Positions 16,633 to 25,190 of a DNA stretch of 64,000 nucleotides are shown here, in pieces. This DNA comes from Pseudomonas putida (lineage in GTDB: Bacteria > Pseudomonadota > Gammaproteobacteria > Pseudomonadales > Pseudomonadaceae): the NCBI RefSeq assembly GCF_001976065.1, contig NZ_MNAH01000001.1:1035952-1099951 (forward strand), in the 5' to 3' direction. The notes under the pieces were generated by a model that was given only the letters and a program-made list of their open reading frames with translations, had not been told where the DNA came from and searched no databases. Both the position numbers and the translations under genes were made by a program. Every line of letters starts with the position of its first letter. Position 1 is the first letter of the stretch.

Positions 16633-18990
16633 TCAGCCTGACGGTTTTTCGCCGATGATCAAATCGCGAATGGCGTTAATGGCTCGTTCGCGGGCGCTTG
16701 CCAGCAATTGTGGAGAAAGGCTGGGTGGCTGCATCAGCCCTTCTGACAAGGGCATCACGCCCAGTGCGATGTGCGCCTGCTCGAATTGTCGTTCTCGTCT
16801 TATCAAGCCGCCCGACACCAGTTTGAAATAGAATCGGCTGAAGCCCTCCTGTTGCTTGGGCGTGCCACGTACGCCCGTTGTCCGGTCGATAACGCCCAGT
16901 CGTTGTTCCAGGGCGTGGCGAAGTCGGGCTTTGCCATTGCGTTTGATGGGCAATGGAAACACCGCAACCGGACGCCCGGTCATGCAAGCCTCTGTCAGCA
17001 TTGAAAGGCTGTCGCCGGTGACGATAAAGCCATCCGCCAGCGCGAGAAATGCAGGATAAGGGTTGTCTTGCGTCTCACCGAATCGATACGACCAGCAGGG
17101 AACGTCAATGCCAGACAGCAACGCATCGGTGGTTGTTGCAGATGAGCGCGGGCTGGTCGAAAGCAGAATCGAGCCGCCCAGGGCCTTGACCGTAGCATTG
17201 GCTTCACGGCCGAGGCGAATCTCTGCATCCGCGTCCATGCAATAGGGCGAGGCACTCGCTCCCACGAGGACGGCGATCCAGGGGCGAGGCAGGGAAGTGA
17301 AGCGCTGTCGCCATAGCTCCAGTTGCGCCTGATCCAGCGTGCGCGGGTTCATGTACGGGGCAGGGAGGTCCACGACGTTGTCCGCCAGGGCAAGCCCGTA
17401 TTGCGGAGTCGACAGGACCAGGTCGAAGCGCCACAACGGGACCTGGGCTCGTCCCACATGGGCCAGTTGCGTCGTACCCTTGGAGCGATGCTTGATCCAT
17501 TGGGCCACCTGGGCGCAACGCCGTCCCGCACTCAAGACCAGGTCTGGCCAGGGCGCGCTCAGGCCCGGTACTGGCCGTCTGGGCAACCGGGTGCCCAGCA
17601 GGGCGTCGAGCAGATAAGGGCGGGGGGGAACGGTTATGCGTTTGCATTCGTAGGGCCAGCCCAGCGCGTCGGCCATGGCAATCAGCTGTGCGTTGTCGCC
17701 TGCGTGATTGCTCAGCAGCACCCAGACCTTGGGGCTATCGGCGGTCTTGAGCCGCAACGCATAGTCGGCGACGAAGCGCTGCGTACGACCTTTTTCATCC
17801 TCGCAGTCGAGCTGCCAGCAACGATCCGGATAGCGCCGCGCAATGCGTCGCAGGAGTCGGCGCCAGCCGCTGACAGCGCTGGTCATCGAACCATCGCCAC
17901 TGAGCCTGGCCTGAATGTAAAGCAAGCGAGTGGCCAGGCTGAACAGGCGATCGATGACCCAGGGCAGGTCTTCCGCAGGCAGCTTTTCAAGGCCCTGGGC
18001 TGCGATGAAATCCTGAGGGGGTAAATCGCTTTGGCGCAATTGGTCGATATCGAACTGCCTGACCACCGGGCCCAGTGCCTGCGTTTGTTGCCATGGCCCG
18101 ATCAGCCCGAGCTTCGCACACTGCAGCTTACGACTGAGCAGCTGGACATCTTGCGGGATCAGCGCCGGTTGCGAGGCGACTTCCCGGCGGGAGTGGACGA
18201 ACCGAGGACTGGGCTGTGCTGCCGTGTAGAGCTCATACCCGCTCGCGTCTGCCGCCTCCTCCAGGCTGAGGAAAATTTCCGCGAAGGGATGGATCTGATA
18301 GCTGTATTGGGCGGGAAGGGGTCTCCAGGGTTGTAGATGCAGCGTTGTGTAATGCAGCAATCGGGATTCGCCGTGTTTGTATTCCAGATCCCGGGCGTGC
18401 CAGATGGCATCCAGTGTCCCGAAGCAGCCCGGTATGTCGGCTGCCAGCGCGTGCAGCTTTTTTTTGCTGGTCGTGGTGGCGGCTTTCATGTTCCAGCAGT
18501 CGTGCATGCGCTCGCAGTCGATGAGCATGACGGCCGTTTCCCTGGGGGCAAGCGCCAGGTAGCCGTGCTCGCCCATCGGTTGGTCGAACAGAGGGGCCGG
18601 GTCGGCGGTATAAAGCTGATCGACGTCGTTATACAGCGCGCGACCGTGGCGCCCCGCCAGGTCCGGGATAGCGAAGCGATAATTGGTGAAGCCGGTACGC
18701 CAGCCCGCCTGGGCGAATCCGGGCAGGCCCGTCATCCGGTAAATCTCATAACGCCGGTCCGGGTTTCGCACTTGCTCCAGCGCAAAGACAAACATGCGCT
18801 CGGCTCGGTATTGAGCAGGTTCGGTACCCAGGAATATGCGCACGGGGGGAGCGTGCGAGGCTCCGGCTCGGGCTGCCAGGACGATCGGCTCGATGTGGGG
18901 AATCGCGACGTGTTCGCCGATGTCCCCTGAGGCGACGGGGTCGCAGCTATCGAGGCTTGGGGATGACTGTGCTGAACCCTCCAAGCGCAT
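16633..18990 (-). CDS. Two-domain glycosyltransferase: GT-A-like N-terminus fused to an ELM1-family GT-B domain
   Basis: I start at the ATG at 18990 (785 residues) because GAGGAAA precedes it; the frame extends to 19143. The N-terminal half (about 40-280) has GT8-like features: RIFLGTEPAQYRAERMFVFAL and a DVD motif in GRALYNDVDQLYTADPAPLFD, a metal/nucleotide-sugar site. The C-terminal half (about 430-785) matches the ELM1 (mitochondrial fission ELM1-like) family: VWVLLSNHAGDNAQLIAMADALGWP, then a late GFIVTGDSLSMLTEACMTGRPV donor-site segment. Bacterial ELM1 proteins are putative glycosyltransferases often found with envelope glycolipid genes. At the end of the lipid locus it is a candidate for adding a sugar to the lipid head group. 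The exact reaction is unknown. Confidence 0.75.
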   Translation of the reverse strand: MRLEGSAQSSPSLDSCDPVASGDIGEHVAIPHIEPIVLAARAGASHAPPVRIFLGTEPAQYRAERMFVFALEQVRNPDRRYEIYRMTGLPGFAQAGWRTGFTNYRFAIPDLAGRHGRALYNDVDQLYTADPAPLFDQPMGEHGYLALAPRETAVMLIDCERMHDCWNMKAATTTSKKKLHALAADIPGCFGTLDAIWHARDLEYKHGESRLLHYTTLHLQPWRPLPAQYSYQIHPFAEIFLSLEEAADASGYELYTAAQPSPRFVHSRREVASQPALIPQDVQLLSRKLQCAKLGLIGPWQQTQALGPVVRQFDIDQLRQSDLPPQDFIAAQGLEKLPAEDLPWVIDRLFSLATRLLYIQARLSGDGSMTSAVSGWRRLLRRIARRYPDRCWQLDCEDEKGRTQRFVADYALRLKTADSPKVWVLLSNHAGDNAQLIAMADALGWPYECKRITVPPRPYLLDALLGTRLPRRPVPGLSAPWPDLVLSAGRRCAQVAQWIKHRSKGTTQLAHVGRAQVPLWRFDLVLSTPQYGLALADNVVDLPAPYMNPRTLDQAQLELWRQRFTSLPRPWIAVLVGASASPYCMDADAEIRLGREANATVKALGGSILLSTSPRSSATTTDALLSGIDVPCWSYRFGETQDNPYPAFLALADGFIVTGDSLSMLTEACMTGRPVAVFPLPIKRNGKARLRHALEQRLGVIDRTTGVRGTPKQQEGFSRFYFKLVSGGLIRRERQFEQAHIALGVMPLSEGLMQPPSLSPQLLASARERAINAIRDLIIGEKPSG

Positions 18991-19202
18991 GAGCGTTTTC
19001 CTCGGAAAATTAATCTCCACAGCATAGAGCGAAATACGAGAAGTCGAGGATAAGTTTTGCGTACGGTATTTTTTGAATCGAGGCGATGGGCGGGGGTCCA
19101 AAGTTTCAACCGAGCGAATAGATTGTTCTAGTCTACCCACCAAGTCTTTAAATGATCGCAGGGTCCTGCTAGTTCAAATCCTTAAATAGGAGCCCGGGAA
19201 AA

Positions 19203-20012
19203 ATGGGTCTATTCGAACAACGCACCCGTACAACTGCAATTCTATTAAGCGCCGGACAAGGACGACGGCTTCTTCCCTATACGACGAACTCCCCCAAGTG
19301 CCTGATCGAGGTCGGTGGGCAGCGAGTCATAGAATGGCAGATCGATGCCCTGATGGCTGCCGGGATAAGCCGGATCACCGTGGTGATCGGCTATGGGGCA
19401 GAGCAGGTGGAACGGGTATTGAACGACCGTTACGGGCCAGGCGTCATTTCCACGATTTACAACCCGTTCTTTGAGGTTGCCGATAACCTGGCCAGTTGCT
19501 GGATGGCTCGCCAGATCATGCATGACGATTTCATCCTGCTCAATGGCGATACGCTATTTGACCAGCCAGTCCTGGAGCGACTGCTTGATGCGCCTCCCAG
19601 GACAATTACCCTCGCGGTCGACAGGAAATCGGCTTACGACAGCGATGATATGAAAGTCCAACTCATCGGTGACCGGATCAGCGCCATCAGTAAACTGATT
19701 CCGCTCGATTATGTCGACGGGGAGTCTATTGGCATGATGCATTTCCAGGCAGGCGGAGGGCCGCTGTTTCGACGTGCGCTGGAAGACAGCATGCGCCGCC
19801 CTGAAGCCTTGCAAATGTGGTACTTGAGCATCATCGATTACCTTGCAGGGACTACCGGACAGGTTTTCGCACAGTCAATCGAAGGGTTGGGCTGGGTGGA
19901 GTTGGATTATCCTGCCGACCTCCGGGCAGCGCACGCACTGGTCAGGCCTTGGGCAGACCGTAAGCCTGGCACGGAACTGCACCTTGCTCAGGGCGATAAA
20001 CCAGGGGCCTGA
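19203..20012 (+). CDS. Sugar/phosphocholine cytidylyltransferase-like nucleotidyltransferase (LicC-like)
   Basis: The 269-residue protein has the nucleotidyltransferase signature TAILLSAGQGRRLLPYTTNSPKCLIEVGGQ (GxGxR...PK, residues about 11-40) and FILLNGDTLFD with the metal-binding Asp near residue 117. The NLASCWMAR segment is characteristic of phosphocholine cytidylyltransferase-type members (LicC), which make CDP-choline-like donors from a phospho-alcohol. In this locus it could supply the CDP-activated head group used by the CDP-alcohol phosphotransferase at 22847-24031. It stands alone on the plus strand among minus-strand genes and its 3' end overlaps the metallophosphoesterase by 25 bases tail to tail. 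The alternative is a hexose-1-phosphate nucleotidyltransferase. Confidence 0.78.
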   Translation: MGLFEQRTRTTAILLSAGQGRRLLPYTTNSPKCLIEVGGQRVIEWQIDALMAAGISRITVVIGYGAEQVERVLNDRYGPGVISTIYNPFFEVADNLASCWMARQIMHDDFILLNGDTLFDQPVLERLLDAPPRTITLAVDRKSAYDSDDMKVQLIGDRISAISKLIPLDYVDGESIGMMHFQAGGGPLFRRALEDSMRRPEALQMWYLSIIDYLAGTTGQVFAQSIEGLGWVELDYPADLRAAHALVRPWADRKPGTELHLAQGDKPGA

Positions 20013-20836
20013 CGAAGGGACGAGGGCAGCGGACAGTCACAATGAAATTCGGCGCTGCGCTCAAAGGCGGCACGGGAGAAGCAATACTCCCAGCGCTCGA
20101 TGGTGACTTGCCTTATTCGTTTGTCCAGATAGATTCGATTGAACGAATTGGGGGCATTGCCGCGAATACGTGACGACAGGGTCGTTCCCGCCTGAACCCC
20201 CCAGATTTCCCTGGCCAGTCCGGCATATTGCTTGCTGAGTGCCTGCACATAGGGAAGATGAATATGCCCTCCCATCACCAGGTCGAGCCCTGACGAGGCC
20301 CAGCACTCCAGTGCAGCCCTTGCACCCCTCTGCAGATTGCGCCGGTCGGAGGCAACGATCGAGCCGAACGGTTGATGAGCGACGACGATGCGCAGTTTTT
20401 GCGGATCGCACCGCTGCAGCCGCTCAGCCACTTCCTCGACTTGTCGGGCAGTGACCTTGCCGTCTTTGCGGCGGGCAGGGTGGGTTGTATTCAAGCCGAT
20501 GATCAATGCATCGTCATTCTCGAAAATGGGTGCGAGATTGCCGTCGATATACCGGTGGTAATTCCCGTAGGGTGAAAACAGGCGCGCGAGCAGGTTGTAC
20601 AGGGGGATATCGTGGTTGCCGGGTATCGACAGGACTTGCGGTACTCCGTAGTCCTTGATGCGCTTGATGAATGCCTGCGCCGAGGCAAACTGCCCGCGTC
20701 TGGCGCGTTGCGTGATGTCCCCTGAAAAAACCACCAGGTCGGCGCCATGGGCCTTGACGTGCATTTCGAAGGCTTGCATGACGGGGAGCTGTTCTGTGCC
20801 GAAATGCGTATCGGAAATATGCAGAAGTCTGGTCAT
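19988..20836 (-). CDS. Calcineurin-like metallophosphoesterase
   Basis: The 282-residue protein carries the full set of metallophosphoesterase motifs: D-x-H (LLHISDTHFG), GD (VVFSGDIT), GNHD (SIPGNHD), H in VVAHQPF, and GGHIH. This is the class III cyclic nucleotide phosphodiesterase/LpxH-like fold. It is the last gene of the leftward lipid operon, 68 bases after the Tam41-like gene. A phosphatase acting on a phosphorylated or CDP-linked lipid intermediate would fit, but the family is too broad to assign a substrate. No signal peptide, so cytoplasmic. Confidence 0.8.
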   Translation of the reverse strand: MTRLLHISDTHFGTEQLPVMQAFEMHVKAHGADLVVFSGDITQRARRGQFASAQAFIKRIKDYGVPQVLSIPGNHDIPLYNLLARLFSPYGNYHRYIDGNLAPIFENDDALIIGLNTTHPARRKDGKVTARQVEEVAERLQRCDPQKLRIVVAHQPFGSIVASDRRNLQRGARAALECWASSGLDLVMGGHIHLPYVQALSKQYAGLAREIWGVQAGTTLSSRIRGNAPNSFNRIYLDKRIRQVTIERWEYCFSRAAFERSAEFHCDCPLPSSLRQAPGLSP

Positions 20837-20904
20837 CGTTGCTGGAAATCCTGCCTCTATTCATGGGTTGCCGCTGTTGTCCGCGTTGGCGAGGAGCAAC
20901 GTCA

Positions 20905-21870
20905 TCAGCGTAGCCGGCGGCTTTTCAACAGGCGCCAGAGCAATGGCCATGCAAAGACCAACGGGAATCGGCGCAATCGATGGGTCACCACGATGGGCTC
21001 ACCCAGGTGGCGTTCCAGCTTCCAGACGAGATAGTCGACGCCGTTTTCGAAGGTGAAAAAGGATTTGACCAGCCGCGCTACGTTCAACGTTCTTCCCTGC
21101 ACTCGCCTGACTCTCCACAGTCGCTCGTTACCTCGGCGCATGGCAGCCGGGCAAAGGTTGCGATAACAGTCCTCTTCGCCCGCACAGGCTGCCATGTGCT
21201 TCACCGCAGGCGCGGCGGCTCGGGTGATGCGTGAATAATAAGCCTTGTCATGCCTGACGAGTTGCCCGGGGCGATCGGCTGACTCGGGACGCAGCTCGGC
21301 TGCATAGCTGTGCGACAGCGCGCTTTCCCATAGAGAAAAGCTGTCGAATCGATCCGGTAGACTGGCGATGCAGCGACTCATCAGCGTCATCACGGCTTGA
21401 GCCAGTGCGAAATGGATACGCTTGTGTGTCTCCACGTCCTTGTAATAAACGAGTCGGCACGGCTGGGCGAAACGGGCCCAGAGGTAGCTTTGAAACCATG
21501 AACCGGTGCCCGCTTCGAAGTCCTGCAGCGTGAGGATGGCGCATTTGGCATGGAGTATCTGGCCATCGGGCGCGGCAGCCCTGACGAGGATCACGGTCGG
21601 CGGAAGCCATGCGTTGGCGAGCTGCTGCAAGCGCGTGTGATGCGCGTGAGCATAGTTATCGACCAGCGCATAAAAGTCGATCATGCCGTCGGTGAGATCG
21701 CCGTTACGCAGGCACGAACCATAAACCAGCAGCGCTACCAGCGCATCGCCCAGGCGTGTGTGCAATGCCTGGACAATCCCGTCCAGCTCGCCGGGCATTG
21801 GCTGCGTGCATTGCGCCCTGATTTGTTCAAGCAGGTCTGCGGGGGGCGGCATGGAATCAGAGGCGCGCAT
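20905..21870 (-). CDS. Tam41-like nucleotidyltransferase (putative CDP-lipid synthase)
   Basis: The 321-residue protein resembles mitochondrial Tam41, a peripheral CDP-diacylglycerol synthase unrelated to CdsA. What I see: VALLVYGSCLRNGDL (nucleotidyltransferase GS site), MIDFYALVDNYAHAHH in place of the MIDLIFAVDD...WH segment of Tam41, and AKCAILTLQDFEAG...SYLWARFAQPCRLVY in place of KYGVIS-x-x-DLLxD...LYIAGRLxKPV. The order and spacing agree along about 130 residues. The gene follows the DAG-kinase-like gene by 6 bases. The inference is that the kinase makes a lipid phosphate and this enzyme converts it to a CDP-lipid for the CDP-alcohol phosphotransferase. The match is by eye and needs profile confirmation. 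Confidence 0.65.
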   Translation of the reverse strand: MRASDSMPPPADLLEQIRAQCTQPMPGELDGIVQALHTRLGDALVALLVYGSCLRNGDLTDGMIDFYALVDNYAHAHHTRLQQLANAWLPPTVILVRAAAPDGQILHAKCAILTLQDFEAGTGSWFQSYLWARFAQPCRLVYYKDVETHKRIHFALAQAVMTLMSRCIASLPDRFDSFSLWESALSHSYAAELRPESADRPGQLVRHDKAYYSRITRAAAPAVKHMAACAGEEDCYRNLCPAAMRRGNERLWRVRRVQGRTLNVARLVKSFFTFENGVDYLVWKLERHLGEPIVVTHRLRRFPLVFAWPLLWRLLKSRRLR

Positions 21871-21876
21871 CGGATC

Positions 21877-22854
21877 TCAAGTGTCCTGGAAGGTCATGAA
21901 GCGGATCGGGTCGGTGGCGGCTAGCGTGATCGTGCCCTGTGCTGGAAAAATTTCACCGTCCAGCACGTACTCGTCAGCACCATCGAGGTCCATCCGGGTG
22001 AAGTTGTGACTGAAGTAACCATCCTGCTCCTTGATCAGCGAGTTGGCCCGCCCCCAGAGCAGGAACGGCAGGATGAGGGCCAGTCGCTTGGGCCGATGCG
22101 CGATTGCGGTTAGATGAATGGGCGCCTGTTCGGTGCCCCAATAAGGCCTGATCCCAGCCAGGAGCCTGTTCAGGGTCGTGGCAAACACCACCAGCCAATC
22201 GCCTTCCCAGGCACCGCGATGGGTGCCAAGGCGAGCAGGCAATGCCCTGAACAGATCGTGTGGCAAGGTGTGCAGCGCTGAAAGCAGCATTCGGCCGAAG
22301 GCCAGCGACGGTCCCAACGCTCCGGGTACGCGCTTGGGCCGCAGCTCCCGATGGTAGTAACGCACGCCGTTCACAACCGCGCCAATGCCGAAGAACATCC
22401 CGAATCGCGGCCCGTGGTCCAGCGGGTCATCCACCCGAAGCGCCGCGCGCGATACGACTGTTGGCGTGGCTGCATTGCCGGCAAGCCAGGCGGATAAGCT
22501 CACCAAGGCCTTTTCGACGCTCAGGCGCGCGCCCAGATCGATCGCGCTCATGTTAGTGGTACCCCCCGGAACCACCAGAATCGTCGGCAGGCTTGTGGGC
22601 TCGCGGCTCAGCAGAAGGGAGAGGGCGGCTTGCAGGGTTCCGTCGCCACCGAGGATCACCAGCAGGTCACTTTCCCTGAGCTGGAAGTGGCTCACGGCGT
22701 CGGCGATCTCCTGGGCGGCGGTCGCTTCGAGCACCGCCGCGCCGGGAACGTTGCGCGCGAGCAGGCGGAACCTGGGCAAGGCGCGCCGAATGGTTCCGCT
22801 GCAAGGGTTGAGCACGATCCCGACTTTCTGTGGCCGCGGGCAGGCGTCATGCAT
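21877..22854 (-). CDS. Diacylglycerol/ceramide kinase-family lipid kinase
   Basis: The 325-residue protein has the DAGK catalytic-domain signature: VGIVLNPCSG at the N-terminus, GGDGTLQAAL (residues 69-78) for nucleotide binding, and VPGGTTNMSAIDLG. The family phosphorylates diacylglycerol, sphingoid bases or ceramide with ATP. In Caulobacter a kinase of this broad class phosphorylates ceramide within its ceramide phosphoglycerate locus, and with SPT and bCerS homologues in the same cluster here, ceramide is a plausible substrate. Its start overlaps the end of the CDP-alcohol phosphotransferase by 8 bases, so the pair is translationally coupled. Confidence 0.8.
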   Translation of the reverse strand: MHDACPRPQKVGIVLNPCSGTIRRALPRFRLLARNVPGAAVLEATAAQEIADAVSHFQLRESDLLVILGGDGTLQAALSLLLSREPTSLPTILVVPGGTTNMSAIDLGARLSVEKALVSLSAWLAGNAATPTVVSRAALRVDDPLDHGPRFGMFFGIGAVVNGVRYYHRELRPKRVPGALGPSLAFGRMLLSALHTLPHDLFRALPARLGTHRGAWEGDWLVVFATTLNRLLAGIRPYWGTEQAPIHLTAIAHRPKRLALILPFLLWGRANSLIKEQDGYFSHNFTRMDLDGADEYVLDGEIFPAQGTITLAATDPIRFMTFQDT

Positions 22855-24031
22855 CGTTGAGGCCCGAGCGGGGCGCGAACATGCGCACGATCAAACGGTC
22901 GTGTTCGGCGTTCATGTCGATTCGGCTGAGCCAGGGCTGTGGCGGGTGCCCTCGGTATTTCAAGACAATGGCGGACACCGAGCGAACCCCCAGGACCAGC
23001 GTCGAGAAGCAGGTCCAGACGGCCACCCAGATCAACCCCGTGTCATGGGCGTCCAGCGCCCACAAGCAGGTCAGGATGAGCAAGTTGGGATTACGCCGCG
23101 CGGTGACCAGTCTGTTGAGTGAGTCGAAGGGGCGCCAGAGAAACAGCGAAAAAGGCGCGGCGAACTTGAACGCAAGCTCGCACAGCCGACCGGCGACATA
23201 GCCCAGGCAAATGGCCCAGAGCACAGGGTCGAGGGGTATATCCGAGTCCCACGTCGCCTCATACCCCATTCCCCAGGCGATATACCAAAGCGGCGGGTGA
23301 ATCAGATCCAGGCCATGGTCGAAAATATTCCCGAAGCGCGTGGACGTCACGGTCACGCGTGCCAGCTTGCCATCCACCGTATCCAGAAACGTCATCAGCC
23401 AGCCGGCCACCAGGCCCGCGCCGAAATGCCCATGCCAGAACAGAATGCCTGCCAGGATGGCCAGGACATAGCTGGCTGCCGTGACCTGATTGGGACTGAG
23501 CCCCAGCCGCACGCACCAGACGGTGGCCCAGCGCGCCGGGACAGGCCAGACCGCCCGGGTGATGAAGTCGGTGACGCCTTTGTAGGAACCGTTGAACAGG
23601 GACTTCTCAAGATGCGCCTGATTGGCGTCGGTGATTGGCGCGACCCACGGAGGATCGAATTTGCGCAGTTGCGTCTGCATCGCGGTGGCCACGGTGCCGG
23701 GAACCACTTTGCGCAGTCCCGCTACGGCGTCACTGTCCAGGCTGGGCAAGTGTGCAAGCCGGTCGACACTGGCATGGGCGGCGACGATGGTGCCGGTCCG
23801 GGGATCCTGTAGCGCGACCTCAGGCGTTGCCATCAGCCCGCGGAGCACGCGGTCATCGTAAAGGTAATCTTCGCGCAGCAGGACGACCTCGCCTTGGGCA
23901 GGCAACGGATCGTCCGCGTTGCACAGATGGGCGTTGGGCAGCTTTGCCAGCATACGGCCCAATCGCTCCCTGGAAGTCAGGCCCCACAGCCGCACCGGGC
24001 TACTACAGATCAGGTATACGGGAGTCTTCAT
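22847..24031 (-). CDS. CDP-alcohol phosphatidyltransferase with an extra N-terminal domain
   Basis: The 394-residue membrane protein contains a complete CDP-alcohol phosphotransferase motif, D-x2-DG-x2-AR-x8-G-x3-D-x3-D, at residues 217-242 (D217, D220, G221, A224, R225, G234, D238, D242), set in several hydrophobic helices. The first 130 or so residues are soluble and resemble a degenerate nucleotidyltransferase-like domain (PVYLICSSPVRLWGLTSRERL) without an obvious GxGxR loop. That layout recalls archaeal IPCT-DIPPS fusions but lacks their catalytic signature. The enzyme should join a phospho-alcohol to a lipid or head-group acceptor at the inner membrane using a CDP-activated donor, which the LicC-like or Tam41-like neighbours could supply. 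Confidence 0.82.
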   Translation of the reverse strand: MKTPVYLICSSPVRLWGLTSRERLGRMLAKLPNAHLCNADDPLPAQGEVVLLREDYLYDDRVLRGLMATPEVALQDPRTGTIVAAHASVDRLAHLPSLDSDAVAGLRKVVPGTVATAMQTQLRKFDPPWVAPITDANQAHLEKSLFNGSYKGVTDFITRAVWPVPARWATVWCVRLGLSPNQVTAASYVLAILAGILFWHGHFGAGLVAGWLMTFLDTVDGKLARVTVTSTRFGNIFDHGLDLIHPPLWYIAWGMGYEATWDSDIPLDPVLWAICLGYVAGRLCELAFKFAAPFSLFLWRPFDSLNRLVTARRNPNLLILTCLWALDAHDTGLIWVAVWTCFSTLVLGVRSVSAIVLKYRGHPPQPWLSRIDMNAEHDRLIVRMFAPRSGLNDA

Positions 24032-24107
24032 TTTTGCGCCTGCACCGAATCACGTTGATCGAAGGAGCGGGCGGCAACGCCCTGTCCATTGAATAGCATG
24101 ACCGGTT

Positions 24108-25190
24108 TCAACGATTGCCCCGGTCCAGGTATGCCACCATCACAATAGCCACTGCGAGCAAGACCAGTGCCGGCCCCAACGTGGTGATCAGGGTGTTTAT
24201 CTTTAGCAGTAGTCCAAGGTTTACGATGATCTGATTACTTACATAGACCATTAACCCGACGAGCGCACCCAAAGCCAACCGCGCACCCAGGTTGGGCGAG
24301 CGCGGCTGGGCAAAGGCGAACGGGATGGCGAACAGGATCATCGCCAGGGTCAGGATCGGTCGCCCGAGCTTTTGCCACATGGCCATTTCGTATTGTGCCG
24401 AGGGCTGGCCCGAGCCCTTGAGGTACGCGATGTAACGATAGAGCTGGCGAGCAGACAGGCTTTCGGTCGGCAGCGTGATGTCGCCCAAGCGTGCGCCGCC
24501 AAAAATCGAGTGCCAAGGCATATGATCGAGCTGTTGCGTCGTTTCAACGCCCTGGTCCCACTGTTTTACCTTGACATTGTTCAAGCGCCACTGGCCTGCG
24601 TCCTGTATGTCCGCCGTCTCTGCAAAGATGTAGGAAACCAGTGAACGGTCCTTGTCGAACCTGAATATTTCAATATTGACCGGCAATCGTTTGTGCGCAA
24701 GATTGCCGATACGAACGATCTGATCTTCCTCTCGAGCCCATACGCTGCCCTGATCGTTGCTGGCCTGCGCGCCGGCAGCCATGGCTTCGTTGCGCAGTTC
24801 CAGGCCGTTTTGCTGCAGGGGAGAGGCCACCCATTCATCCAGCGCCGCCCAGGCCAGCGCCAGCGCGAGCCCGGCCAATGTCGCGGTGAACCCGATCCGG
24901 GCAATCGACAGCCCGGTGGCGCGCATGACCGTCAGTTCCCGGGTGGCTGACAATTGACCCAGTGCGGCAATGCCACCCAGCAGGGCGATAAAGGGACCAA
25001 GCTCGACAACACGGCGTGGCAGTGTCATGAATACGACTTCGATGGCCTGGCTCAAGCGGTATCCGCCAGGCGTCACGTCGTCCAGTTCACCCACCAGGTC
25101 GAGGGTGGAGAACAGCGGTAGCAGCAGCGCTGCGGCCGCCGCGAAACCGAAGAACACATGACGGGCGATGTAACGGTCGAGGATTTTCAT
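24108..25190 (-). CDS. lptG: LptG-type permease (YjgQ family), extra copy
   Basis: The 360-residue protein starts MKILDRYIARHVFFGFAAAA, the standard LptG beginning, and has three N-terminal and three C-terminal membrane helices around a periplasmic beta-jellyroll domain. TRELTVMRATGLSIARIG is the coupling-helix region. I start at 25190, where its ATG overlaps the lptF stop (ATGA). Normal lptF-lptG of Pseudomonas is beside pepA (leucyl aminopeptidase), which is not seen here, so this is an additional pair embedded in a lipid locus. It probably exports a lipid other than, or in addition to, LPS, using the LptB ATPase or another one encoded elsewhere. Confidence 0.85.
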   Translation of the reverse strand: MKILDRYIARHVFFGFAAAAALLLPLFSTLDLVGELDDVTPGGYRLSQAIEVVFMTLPRRVVELGPFIALLGGIAALGQLSATRELTVMRATGLSIARIGFTATLAGLALALAWAALDEWVASPLQQNGLELRNEAMAAGAQASNDQGSVWAREEDQIVRIGNLAHKRLPVNIEIFRFDKDRSLVSYIFAETADIQDAGQWRLNNVKVKQWDQGVETTQQLDHMPWHSIFGGARLGDITLPTESLSARQLYRYIAYLKGSGQPSAQYEMAMWQKLGRPILTLAMILFAIPFAFAQPRSPNLGARLALGALVGLMVYVSNQIIVNLGLLLKINTLITTLGPALVLLAVAIVMVAYLDRGNR

